Source: Algoriphagus sp. (lineage in GTDB: Bacteria; Bacteroidota; Bacteroidia; Cytophagales; Cyclobacteriaceae). From it: 64,000 nt of DNA. Under the pieces are notes generated by a model that made no database searches, was not told where the DNA came from, and saw only the letters and a program-made list of their open reading frames with translations. Positions 28,756 to 36,363 of this stretch are shown piece after piece. Where the stretch lies: positions 682,001-746,000 of the forward strand of contig JAQSDM010000005.1 in assembly GCA_029945945.1 (NCBI GenBank), in the 5' to 3' direction. The position numbers and the translations under genes were made by a program. Position 1 is the stretch's first letter; every line of letters begins with the position of its first letter.

Positions 28756-29973
28756 ATGTTTGGAAAAAGCGCCTGGGAACTAATTCGAAAAGCCTTCATT
28801 AAGATTCACTTGTATGCAGGTTTGACTTCAGGATTGGTAGTAATAGCTGTCTGCCTGAGCGGGACGATTTATGTGTACAATACTGAAATCAGGGAAATTT
28901 TCAATTCAGAGTTTTACTTCGTTGAAGAGACCGGTCAGCGAAAATCAGCTTCGGAACTTCAGTCCATGCTTGAATCAAGAGAAGAGGCAAAAGTCACCGG
29001 GGTGAATTGGAATGAGGAGGCGGATCGAAGCGTACAATTTTCCCTAAAAAAGGAAGGCGAAGAAAAGCCGAGCACTTTTTATGTCAATCCCTACACCGGT
29101 GAGTTTTTAGGAAATACCAGTGACAAAACAGCCACGACAGAGTTTATGGGCTACATGTTCAGCCTTCACCGTTGGTTGCTGCTGAATAAAATTGAAGAAC
29201 CAATGCTTGAAAGCATGAGCAATCAGGATCTCGGGCGATTGATCAATGGCATTGCTACGTTACTTTTCACGTTGGGTGTTTTGACAGGAATAGTTATTTG
29301 GTTTCCCAATAAAGTCAAGAACTGGAAGCAGGGTCTTAAGGTAAAATGGGATGCAAATTGGAAGCGAGTCAATCATGATTTGCATAACACGCTTGCTTTT
29401 TATTCCCTGATTTTCCTGTTTATCATGGGAGCAACAGGGCCTTTCTGGTCTTTTACCTGGTACCGTGAAGGATACCAAAAGGCGTTTGATACCTATCAGG
29501 CGCCCAAGCCGGAAGGGAAATCTGAAGAAAAAATGGAAATGGAAGTTATTCCGGCAGGATTGATTTCTTTGAATGAAGTGATTGCGAAAACGAATGCTGA
29601 GTTGAATTACAGCGGAATTGTAAGGGTTTCAATTCCAGACAACGGATCAGCACCAATAGAAGCGAGTAAACTTCAAACCGGTTTTTTTGCACGTGCAGGG
29701 GCGGATCAGTTGAAGCTTTCCCAGGGAAATCTGGAAGTGATCGAATCTAATCTTTTCTCAGAATTACCTTTGCGTCAGCAAATCGGCCGCTCTGTCAAAG
29801 CACTTCATACGGGTGAGATTTTTGGGCAGGTGAGCAAATTCATCTGGTTTTTGGCGTGCCTGATTGCCACTTCGCTGCCAATCACCGGAACGCTTATCTG
29901 GTGGAATAAGCATAAGAAAAAGGAATCAAGGAAACGGAATTCCGGTAGAACTCAGGTAGCAAAAATGGCCTGA
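28756..29973 (+). CDS. PepSY-associated TM helix protein (iron-reductase-like)
   Basis: 405 aa. Membrane segments at about residues 15-38, 170-190, 213-235 and 362-382, with PepSY-type periplasmic domains between (GLTSGLVVIAVCLSGTIYVY, then NPYTGEFLGNTSDK). Conserved His residues near the helices (His16, LHRW, DLHN, LHTG) would bind haem or metal. The family (PepSY_TM) is linked to siderophore uptake or ferric reduction at the inner membrane. No TonB receptor is beside it here. A terminator follows directly. Confidence 0.88.
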   Translation: MFGKSAWELIRKAFIKIHLYAGLTSGLVVIAVCLSGTIYVYNTEIREIFNSEFYFVEETGQRKSASELQSMLESREEAKVTGVNWNEEADRSVQFSLKKEGEEKPSTFYVNPYTGEFLGNTSDKTATTEFMGYMFSLHRWLLLNKIEEPMLESMSNQDLGRLINGIATLLFTLGVLTGIVIWFPNKVKNWKQGLKVKWDANWKRVNHDLHNTLAFYSLIFLFIMGATGPFWSFTWYREGYQKAFDTYQAPKPEGKSEEKMEMEVIPAGLISLNEVIAKTNAELNYSGIVRVSIPDNGSAPIEASKLQTGFFARAGADQLKLSQGNLEVIESNLFSELPLRQQIGRSVKALHTGEIFGQVSKFIWFLACLIATSLPITGTLIWWNKHKKKESRKRNSGRTQVAKMA

Positions 29974-29977
29974 TCTG

Positions 29978-30012
29978 AAAAGACCTTCCCTAATCCGGGA
30001 GGTCTTTTTTTG
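29978..30012 (+). terminator. Rho-independent terminator after the PepSY gene
   Basis: AAAGACCTTCCC pairs with GGGAGGTCTTT (one bulged T) around a short loop, followed by a run of T. It separates the PepSY gene from the secreted GH130 gene. Confidence 0.85.
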
Positions 30013-30046
30013 TGGGTTTATTTTAATGGACGTATTTTAGGATACC

Positions 30047-31159
30047 ATGACCCAAAATATAAAAGGACTGCTTTCTGCAGGAGTGATGTTACTCCTCATC
30101 AATTCCGCTTTCGCTCAGGGAAAACCCTGGATGCTTGGTCCTTTCGAAAGACCAGCTAATGCTCAGCCAATAATCTCACCGATTTCCGAAACTCAGTTCA
30201 AGGATGTGATGTCTGGGAGATCGGTAAATTGGGAATCCATGGCGACATTCAATCCTGCGGCGATTGTAAAAGACGGGAAAGTCCACGTGATCTATCGGGC
30301 CGAGGAAAAGCTCGGCGAAAAGGAAATCGGGGGCCATACTTCCCGATTGGGGTTGGCGACATCAATGGATGGTTTCAATTTTTCAAGAGAGAAAGAGCCG
30401 ATTTTCTATCCTGGGGAAGATTCGCAGAAGGAATTTGAATGGACAGGGGGAACGGAAGATCCCAGAATCGTGGAGACCGAAGAAGGCCTTTTTGTATTGA
30501 CCTACACGCAATGGAATCGGCAGGTGCCGAGGTTGGCTGTGGCTACTTCAACGGATTTGAAAAATTGGGAAAAGCATGGTCCAATTTTCAAAGAGTGGAA
30601 AGAAGGAAAATACCACAACGTAGAATCCAAATCCGGTGCGATCGTAACCGAATTGAAAGACGGGAAACTGGTAGCAGCCAAAATTCAGGGAAAATATTGG
30701 ATGTATTATGGTGTCCCTCATATTTGGTTGGCCACTTCTGATGATCTGATAAATTGGGTTCCGGTGGAAAACCATGAAGGGAACCGAGTACCTGTTCTGA
30801 GTCCCAGACCGGGATTTTTTGATTCCTGGCTGGTGGAGGCAGGCCCGCCGCCGCTTCTTACAGAAAACGGAATTGTGGTACTTTATAACGCAGGAAACTC
30901 CCAACAAGTGGGCGTGAAAAATCTTGGGAATCGAGTTTATACCGGTGGTCAGGCACTTTTTGATGCGAATGAACCCTGGAAGTTATTGGATCGGACGACT
31001 GATCCATTTATTCAGCCGGAGTTACCATTTGAAAAGTCAGGTCAATATCCTGAGGGAACGACATTTCTGGAAGGCTTGGTGTATTTTCAGGGAAAATGGT
31101 TGCTGTATTATGGCACAGCAGACAGCATGGTTGGGGTGGTAAGTACTCCTGTCAAATAA
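30047..31159 (+). CDS. Secreted glycoside hydrolase/phosphorylase family 130 protein
   Basis: 370 aa with a signal peptide (residues 1-23, ending SAFAQ). The five-bladed propeller of GH130 is indicated by ATFNPAAIVKDGKVHVIYRA, HTSRLGLATSMDGFNF, GGTEDPRIVE and LYNAGNSQQ. GH130 members phosphorolyse or hydrolyse beta-mannosides. Phosphorylases are usually cytoplasmic, so an exported form suggests hydrolysis in the periplasm or at the surface, as described for some Bacteroides enzymes. It is not inside a polysaccharide-utilisation locus here: no SusC/D is near. Substrate therefore open. Confidence 0.88.
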   Translation: MTQNIKGLLSAGVMLLLINSAFAQGKPWMLGPFERPANAQPIISPISETQFKDVMSGRSVNWESMATFNPAAIVKDGKVHVIYRAEEKLGEKEIGGHTSRLGLATSMDGFNFSREKEPIFYPGEDSQKEFEWTGGTEDPRIVETEEGLFVLTYTQWNRQVPRLAVATSTDLKNWEKHGPIFKEWKEGKYHNVESKSGAIVTELKDGKLVAAKIQGKYWMYYGVPHIWLATSDDLINWVPVENHEGNRVPVLSPRPGFFDSWLVEAGPPPLLTENGIVVLYNAGNSQQVGVKNLGNRVYTGGQALFDANEPWKLLDRTTDPFIQPELPFEKSGQYPEGTTFLEGLVYFQGKWLLYYGTADSMVGVVSTPVK

Positions 31160-31164
31160 AAAAT

Positions 31165-31221
31165 TTAAGTGAATCTTAAGAAAGGATTAAGCTTAAGATA
31201 AAAGTGAAGGTTGAATCTTTG
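31165..31221 (+). promoter_or_regulatory. TTAAG direct-repeat operator and -7 box of the sugar transferase/two-component operon
   Basis: TTAAG occurs at 31165-31169, 31176-31180 and 31187-31191, exactly 11 bases apart, with one more at 31193-31197. AATCTTTG at 31214-31221 is seven of eight to the -7 box. There is no good -33 element, as expected for an activated promoter. OmpR/PhoB regulators bind such 11-bp direct repeats. The same arrangement recurs upstream of the efflux operon (36286-36341). Confidence 0.75.
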
Positions 31222-31234
31222 ATTTTCCTATCAT

Positions 31235-31975
31235 ATGCCTGAAATTTGCATTATTGTTCCGATTTTTAATGAAGAAGATGCTATTTTGGGTCTTCCCGAG
31301 GCTTTTTCTCCTTTTTTCGATTCTTCTCCTTTTAAGATTCAGGTGTTATTGGTGAATGATGGATCTACTGATAAAAGCCTCGATAGAATCCGGGAAGTCT
31401 GCTCCAAAGAGGTAAGATTTCAATTTATTTCATTTGACAGAAATTATGGTTTGAGCTCTGCCATCAAGGCTGGGTTTGACCAGGCCCGGACAGAATGGGT
31501 AGGATATATCGATGCAGACCTGCAAACTTCTCCTATGGATTTTTTGAAATTTGATCCCTATCTGGAAAGCTTTGATCTGGTCATGGGCAATAGAAAAGGC
31601 AGCAGGAAAGATACATTCGTCAAGCGCTTTTCCTCCAAATTCGCTAACTGGTTTAGAGATTCTTTGCTCCATGATGAAGTTCAGGATTCCGGTTGCCCTC
31701 TTAAAATTATTCGAAGAGAAATGGCTGTTTCTTTACCTTTTTTCAGAGGGATGCATCGATTTATTCCTGCATTGGTTCTGATGCGAGGAGGAAAAGTAAT
31801 GGAGATTCCGGTGGGGCATTTTGATAGAACCACAGGCAAAAGCAAGTTTAATCTTTGGAACAGACTGTTATCACCTTTGGTAGATACCTTGGCTGTCAGA
31901 TGGATGATCAAAAGAAAGATTAATTACAAGATTACCTCAAGTGATCTTGTAAATTTTAAAACTGGTCATTCATGA
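31235..31975 (+). CDS. Polyprenyl-phosphate glycosyltransferase (FlmF/DPM1-like, GT2)
   Basis: 246 aa, soluble. GT2 fold: IIVPIFNEEDAI at the start, LLVNDGSTDKSLD (39-50) and the DADLQ motif (93-97) that holds metal and nucleotide sugar. The closest functional analogues are dolichol/undecaprenyl-phosphate sugar synthases (DPM1, ArnC, Francisella FlmF). It would load a sugar onto undecaprenyl phosphate at the inner leaflet for the next gene product. The next ATG overlaps its stop (ATGA, 31972-31975). It is the first gene of a unit that also carries the regulators. Confidence 0.85.
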   Translation: MPEICIIVPIFNEEDAILGLPEAFSPFFDSSPFKIQVLLVNDGSTDKSLDRIREVCSKEVRFQFISFDRNYGLSSAIKAGFDQARTEWVGYIDADLQTSPMDFLKFDPYLESFDLVMGNRKGSRKDTFVKRFSSKFANWFRDSLLHDEVQDSGCPLKIIRREMAVSLPFFRGMHRFIPALVLMRGGKVMEIPVGHFDRTTGKSKFNLWNRLLSPLVDTLAVRWMIKRKINYKITSSDLVNFKTGHS

Positions 31976-34227
31976 AAGGGTATGCCATCTTGAGTTTAGG
32001 CTTTTTGGCACAAGGACTTTTCTCTGCCAGATTTCTGGTTCAATTGGTTAAATCTGAAAAAGCCGGAAAAGTCATTTCTCCTGTTATTTTTTGGCAATTA
32101 AGTTTGATTGCATCCTTTCTATTGATGGTTTATGGGTCTTTCAGACATGATATTGTGATCGTCGGAGGCCAGATGATCGGTTATTTTGTTTACATCCGGA
32201 ATCTTCAACTTCAAAAAGTCTGGCAGACATTCCCTTTAATCGCCAGACTCATTTTCTTTTTGTTACCTGCAAGTTTTTTCATGTACTCATTCTTTTATGA
32301 GCTGCTGGACTTCACCCATCTCTTCGATAATCCGGAGATAAGTGGGTTCCTGTTGACATGGGGCAGTCTTGGTCAGATTGTTTTTACCGGGAGATTTTTG
32401 ATCCAATGGTATCAATCGGAAAAAAATCAGGAATCTATGTTTCCGTTGAGTTTTTGGTATATCTCTATTGTGGGAGCCCTGATGATTGCCTCTTATGCGA
32501 TTATCAGAAATGATGCGGTTTTATTTATCGGACAGGGTTTTGGATTGTTGGTTTACATTAGAAATCTAATGATTCAATACGGGTCAGAGAATGTTTTGAA
32601 GCTCAATTACCTTGATCGGATCAAAGATTACCGACTTGCCATATTGCTGGGGTTTACCGGGTTGGTCCTTTTTTTTAACTTGAATGCATGGTCGGTGACC
32701 GAATCCAGCGAGGCCAGGTATGCTCAAATCAGCAAGGAAATGTTGGATACAGGCGATTGGATTCATCCTCAGCTGATGGGAATTTACCATTACCATAAGC
32801 CTCCAATGACTTATTGGATCACAGCATTTTCGTATAAGATCTTTGGAGTGACTCCTTTTGCAGCCAGGTTCTTTTTGCAGCTTTCTATTCTGTTACAGGT
32901 TTATTTGATCTTTCGGATTGGAAAGTTGGTCCTCGAAAACGGCAGGTCAGCTTTTATGGCTGCAATGCTTTATGCCTCCTTTCCTGTGGTAATAATCGGG
33001 GGAAGGGCACTCACTACGGATTCCTATTTGATGACATTCGTATTGTTGGCTTTATTTCATTGGTTTTCATATTTGAAAAGCCTACGCTCAGTTTATTTAA
33101 TAGCCACTTACCTGTTTCTGGGATTTGGATTCCTGACAAAGGGCCCAGTCGTATTGATCGTGCCGGCAGTTCTCTGGATATTCCATCTTATCCAAATAGA
33201 GGAGAGACCTAAAATCAGTCCTGCAGGATTTGTCGGGGTTCTGTTCATGTTGGTTTTGGGATTTTTCTGGTTTGTTTGGTTATACCTGGAAGATTCACGC
33301 TTTCTGGATTATTTCGTTTTCAAGCATACGATAGAGCGTTTTGCATCCGATACGTTTAGCCGAAGTCAGCCCATTTGGTTTTACCCGGCTATTCTTTTGG
33401 CGACAGCCTTTCCCTGGTTTTTGATTTTATTGGGTAAAACCGGTTCACTTCTGAAGGATAAAAAAAGCCTGACGGCCTATTTTTGGGTTTGGGTTTGCGT
33501 GCCGGTTCTTTTTTTCTCGATTAGCCAGTCCAAGTTGGTCTTGTATATTCTCCCGGTTTTTGGAGGATTGGCACTGGGCGCCGTACACCTTTGGGAAAAG
33601 CAAAGCAGTATCGTTCAGAAACGATGGGAAAGGTTACAGTTGGCATTTCAGATATTGATTTTGTCGGGCTTAGTCCTGGCTCCGCTATTTGACGAGCGAT
33701 TGGTTCTGAATTATAAATTTCTCTTCGTTTGGGTAATCCTGCTTTGTCTATTAATCGCCTTACTTTTGTCCGGAATTCGCCGATCAGATCGGGTGATTAT
33801 CAGTGCCTGGATTTTCACGATGGGGATCACGGCGATGTCAACTTACTTTTTCAGCCAAAATCCGGCAATTGTAAATGACACCCGCAGAGTAGTAGCCTGG
33901 ATCGAGGAGAATACTGTAGAAACCAACCGAATTGTTGTCTATGACAAAAGGCTTCCTTCAGTGTCTTTTCAAACCGAAATTCCAATCGTATCTATTTATG
34001 ATGGAGATGAAAGTCTGAATCGGGAGACCCAATTCCAGAAGGGTGAGACTTGGAAACAATATTTGGTTAATTTGAAGAATGATCCGGATTGGATTTTTCA
34101 ATCGGGGAATTACGAAGGAATATGGCTCGCAAAAGCTAAGAAAACTATGCCTGATCTTGGTAATTATGGCTCATGGGTCACTATTCAAGAAATAGACGGC
34201 TGGAAAATCATGAAAATTAGTCCCTGA
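31972..34227 (+). CDS. Double LAB_N domain fused to an ArnT-like glycosyltransferase
   Basis: 751 aa. Two LAB_N (lipid A biosynthesis N-terminal) modules lie at about 4-75 (LAQGLFSARFLVQLVKSEKA) and 130-195 (LGQIVFTGRFLIQWYQSEKN). A GT-C/ArnT-type region starts at about 220, with ESSEARYAQISKEMLDTGDW and YHYHKPPMTYWITAFSYKIF, many helices, and a C-terminal periplasmic domain. ArnT-family enzymes transfer a sugar from undecaprenyl phosphate to lipid A or another surface glycolipid, often lowering its negative charge. LAB_N may dock lipid A substrates. Coupled by overlap to the FlmF-like gene. Sugar and acceptor unknown. Confidence 0.85.
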   Translation: MKGYAILSLGFLAQGLFSARFLVQLVKSEKAGKVISPVIFWQLSLIASFLLMVYGSFRHDIVIVGGQMIGYFVYIRNLQLQKVWQTFPLIARLIFFLLPASFFMYSFFYELLDFTHLFDNPEISGFLLTWGSLGQIVFTGRFLIQWYQSEKNQESMFPLSFWYISIVGALMIASYAIIRNDAVLFIGQGFGLLVYIRNLMIQYGSENVLKLNYLDRIKDYRLAILLGFTGLVLFFNLNAWSVTESSEARYAQISKEMLDTGDWIHPQLMGIYHYHKPPMTYWITAFSYKIFGVTPFAARFFLQLSILLQVYLIFRIGKLVLENGRSAFMAAMLYASFPVVIIGGRALTTDSYLMTFVLLALFHWFSYLKSLRSVYLIATYLFLGFGFLTKGPVVLIVPAVLWIFHLIQIEERPKISPAGFVGVLFMLVLGFFWFVWLYLEDSRFLDYFVFKHTIERFASDTFSRSQPIWFYPAILLATAFPWFLILLGKTGSLLKDKKSLTAYFWVWVCVPVLFFSISQSKLVLYILPVFGGLALGAVHLWEKQSSIVQKRWERLQLAFQILILSGLVLAPLFDERLVLNYKFLFVWVILLCLLIALLLSGIRRSDRVIISAWIFTMGITAMSTYFFSQNPAIVNDTRRVVAWIEENTVETNRIVVYDKRLPSVSFQTEIPIVSIYDGDESLNRETQFQKGETWKQYLVNLKNDPDWIFQSGNYEGIWLAKAKKTMPDLGNYGSWVTIQEIDGWKIMKISP

Positions 34228-34240
34228 AATCAATAAACTG

Positions 34241-34909
34241 ATGCGCATCCTGATAGTTGAAGACGAACCTGGTATTTACAATTTTCTCAAGCAGGGATTG
34301 GAGGAGGAGGCCTTTGCTGTGGATGTAGCCGATAATGGAAAGCGGGGTCTGGAACTTGCGCTTTCAGGAAATTACGATTTGCTTTTGCTGGACTGGATGA
34401 TTCCCGGAATGAGTGGAATTGAGCTTACGAGACAGTTTCGAAAAGAATTTGATCAGACTCCCATCATTTTTCTCACAGCCAAAGACACCGTCGATGAGAC
34501 CATTTTTGGCTTGCAGTCGGGCGCAAATGATTACATCAAAAAGCCTTTTCACTTTGAAGAATTATTGGTCAGGATACGTGTTCAGCTCAGAACCCAAACC
34601 ATTGCAACTGAGAAGTTGACTTTGGGACCAATTTCACTTTATGCCGATCGTCATCAGGTTTTTAAAGGCGAAGAAGAAATTCACCTGACCCAAAAGGAGT
34701 TTGCTTTGCTCGAATATCTGATGAGGAATAAGAATAAAGTTTGTCGACGAACCCGGATCATCGAAAGCGTTTGGGACATTCACTTTGAATACAATACAGG
34801 AGTGATTGATGTGTTTATCAATTCCCTCAGGAAAAAGCTCGACTTGCAGCGGGATGAGGACTATATCCAGACGATTCGGGGAGTAGGTTATATGGCAAAG
34901 GAATTATGA
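34241..34909 (+). CDS. OmpR-family response regulator
   Basis: 222 aa. Receiver domain (1-115) with acidic pocket Glu7, Asp8, phospho-acceptor Asp51 (LLLLDWMIPG) and the Thr/Lys switch region FLTAKD. A winged-helix DNA-binding domain follows (130-220, FALLEYLMRNKNKVCRRTRI, then VDVFINSLRKKLD without the V). It starts 13 bases after the ArnT-like gene, so it sits in the operon it probably controls. The overlapping next gene encodes its kinase. TTAAG repeats at 31165 and 36286 are its proposed sites. Confidence 0.93.
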   Translation: MRILIVEDEPGIYNFLKQGLEEEAFAVDVADNGKRGLELALSGNYDLLLLDWMIPGMSGIELTRQFRKEFDQTPIIFLTAKDTVDETIFGLQSGANDYIKKPFHFEELLVRIRVQLRTQTIATEKLTLGPISLYADRHQVFKGEEEIHLTQKEFALLEYLMRNKNKVCRRTRIIESVWDIHFEYNTGVIDVFINSLRKKLDLQRDEDYIQTIRGVGYMAKEL

Positions 34910-36300
34910 ATACATCCTACAGAGACAGAATTGCCAGGAGATTTATCTGGGTAACAGCCTCCCTTATTTTGGTGGTTTTTGTAGTTATTTACCTTGTTGT
35001 CAACTTTTCTGTAATTGAAAACATCGATCGGGAGCTCAGTCTGGAGACTCAGGAGCATGTAGATCAAATCTCTATCGTAGACGGTGAAATCCGGTTTACC
35101 TATCGGGATGAATGGCTGGAAATGGAGCATAGCCAAATTCAGTTGAACCCAATCTTTATCGAAATTGTGGATCTGAAAGGGGAAACCATGGATCGATCTC
35201 CTAATCTTGGAGAAAACCACCTGAACTTTGATCCAATCTTATCCCGGGAAAAAGAAACCAAAACGCTAAAAGTTGGAATTCAGGAGGTAAGGCAAGTTCA
35301 AATCCCTTTAAATTATGAAGGAAAGCCACAGGGGTATTTATTGGTTGCCACTTCTTTTCAAGAGTCAAGAGAGTTGCTGACCAATCTCAGAAACGTATTG
35401 TTGCTACTTTATCCCGGCATCTTACTTTCCTTATTTTTTTCAATGAGATTTTTAGCAGGCAAAAGCATAGAGCCTATCCGGGAAATCATCCAAAAGACGA
35501 ACCAAATCACACAAAGCAACCTGAATGAGCGTGTGCCTGAGACGGAACAAAACGATGAAATCGGCCAATTAACCCGATCCATCAATAATCTGTTGAGCCG
35601 TCTTGAGCAGGCCTTGATCCGGGAGAAACAGTTTACATCTGATGCTTCTCATGAGTTAAGAACCCCGCTTGCTGTGCTCAGAGGAACCTTGGAAGTATTG
35701 ATCAGAAAGCCCAGAACAGAAGAGGAATACAAGGAAAAGATTCAAACCTCCCTCAAAAGCATCGACCGGATGTCGCTTATGATCGATCAATTGCTGGCGC
35801 TTGCCCGGGTAAGCAAGATGAACCAGGCAAATCTCGATGAGGTGGAGCTCCACACTTTTACAGAAGAAATTGCCGATCTGGCCAAGAAAGAAACAGGTCG
35901 ATCCATTCGATTTCATTCCTATCTCAGGCAGCCGCTTTTTGTGAAAGTAAATGAGAATAGTCTGACTATGATTCTCAACAACCTGATTCAAAATGCTGTC
36001 AAATATTCGGAATTGGATACAGAGATTGAATTGGCGGTAGGGATTCACCAGAGCCAACCCTTTATCGCCGTGGAGGATCATGGGAGGGGAATTTCAAAAG
36101 ATTCTTTGGAAAAGATTTTTGATTCTTTTTACCGGGAGCCGGATGTCATCGAACAAGTAATTCCGGGTACTGGCCTGGGTTTGGCTTTGGTAAAAAAACT
36201 TGCATTGGAATCCGGAATACGAGTAGAAGTTTCCAGTGAAAAGGGCACGGGAACCTCTTTCAGATTATTTTTTACCAAATCAGATTTAAGCAAATCTTAA
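34906..36300 (+). CDS. Sensor histidine kinase
   Basis: 464 aa. Two membrane helices (about 12-34 and 160-182) bracket a periplasmic sensing domain of about 125 residues. HAMP domain about 183-235, dimerisation domain with His249 (SDASHELRTPL), and HATPase domain (340-460) with N box NNLIQNAVKYSE and GTGLGLALVKKLAL. The stop of the response-regulator gene overlaps its ATG. CusS/CopS-type kinases of this layout often sense copper, silver or other metals. The adjacent CusA-like pump supports that, but the periplasmic domain lacks an obvious metal motif. Confidence 0.93.
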   Translation: MNTSYRDRIARRFIWVTASLILVVFVVIYLVVNFSVIENIDRELSLETQEHVDQISIVDGEIRFTYRDEWLEMEHSQIQLNPIFIEIVDLKGETMDRSPNLGENHLNFDPILSREKETKTLKVGIQEVRQVQIPLNYEGKPQGYLLVATSFQESRELLTNLRNVLLLLYPGILLSLFFSMRFLAGKSIEPIREIIQKTNQITQSNLNERVPETEQNDEIGQLTRSINNLLSRLEQALIREKQFTSDASHELRTPLAVLRGTLEVLIRKPRTEEEYKEKIQTSLKSIDRMSLMIDQLLALARVSKMNQANLDEVELHTFTEEIADLAKKETGRSIRFHSYLRQPLFVKVNENSLTMILNNLIQNAVKYSELDTEIELAVGIHQSQPFIAVEDHGRGISKDSLEKIFDSFYREPDVIEQVIPGTGLGLALVKKLALESGIRVEVSSEKGTGTSFRLFFTKSDLSKS

Positions 36301-36341
36301 GATAATGCTAAGCATGATCTAAAGGCTAAGTATGACCTTTG
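36286..36341 (+). promoter_or_regulatory. TTAAG/CTAAG direct-repeat operator and -7 box of the efflux operon
   Basis: TTAAG at 36286-36290 and 36297-36301, CTAAG at 36308-36312 and CTAAA at 36319-36323 step by exactly 11 bases, with one more CTAAG at 36326-36330. GACCTTTG (36334-36341) is seven of eight to the -7 box. Measured to the -7 box, the repeats lie at 48, 37 and 26 bases, against 49, 38 and 27 at the 31165 site. The first two copies lie in the last codons of the kinase gene. Confidence 0.75.
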
Positions 36342-36363
36342 GAATATAAACTGAATCTCTATC

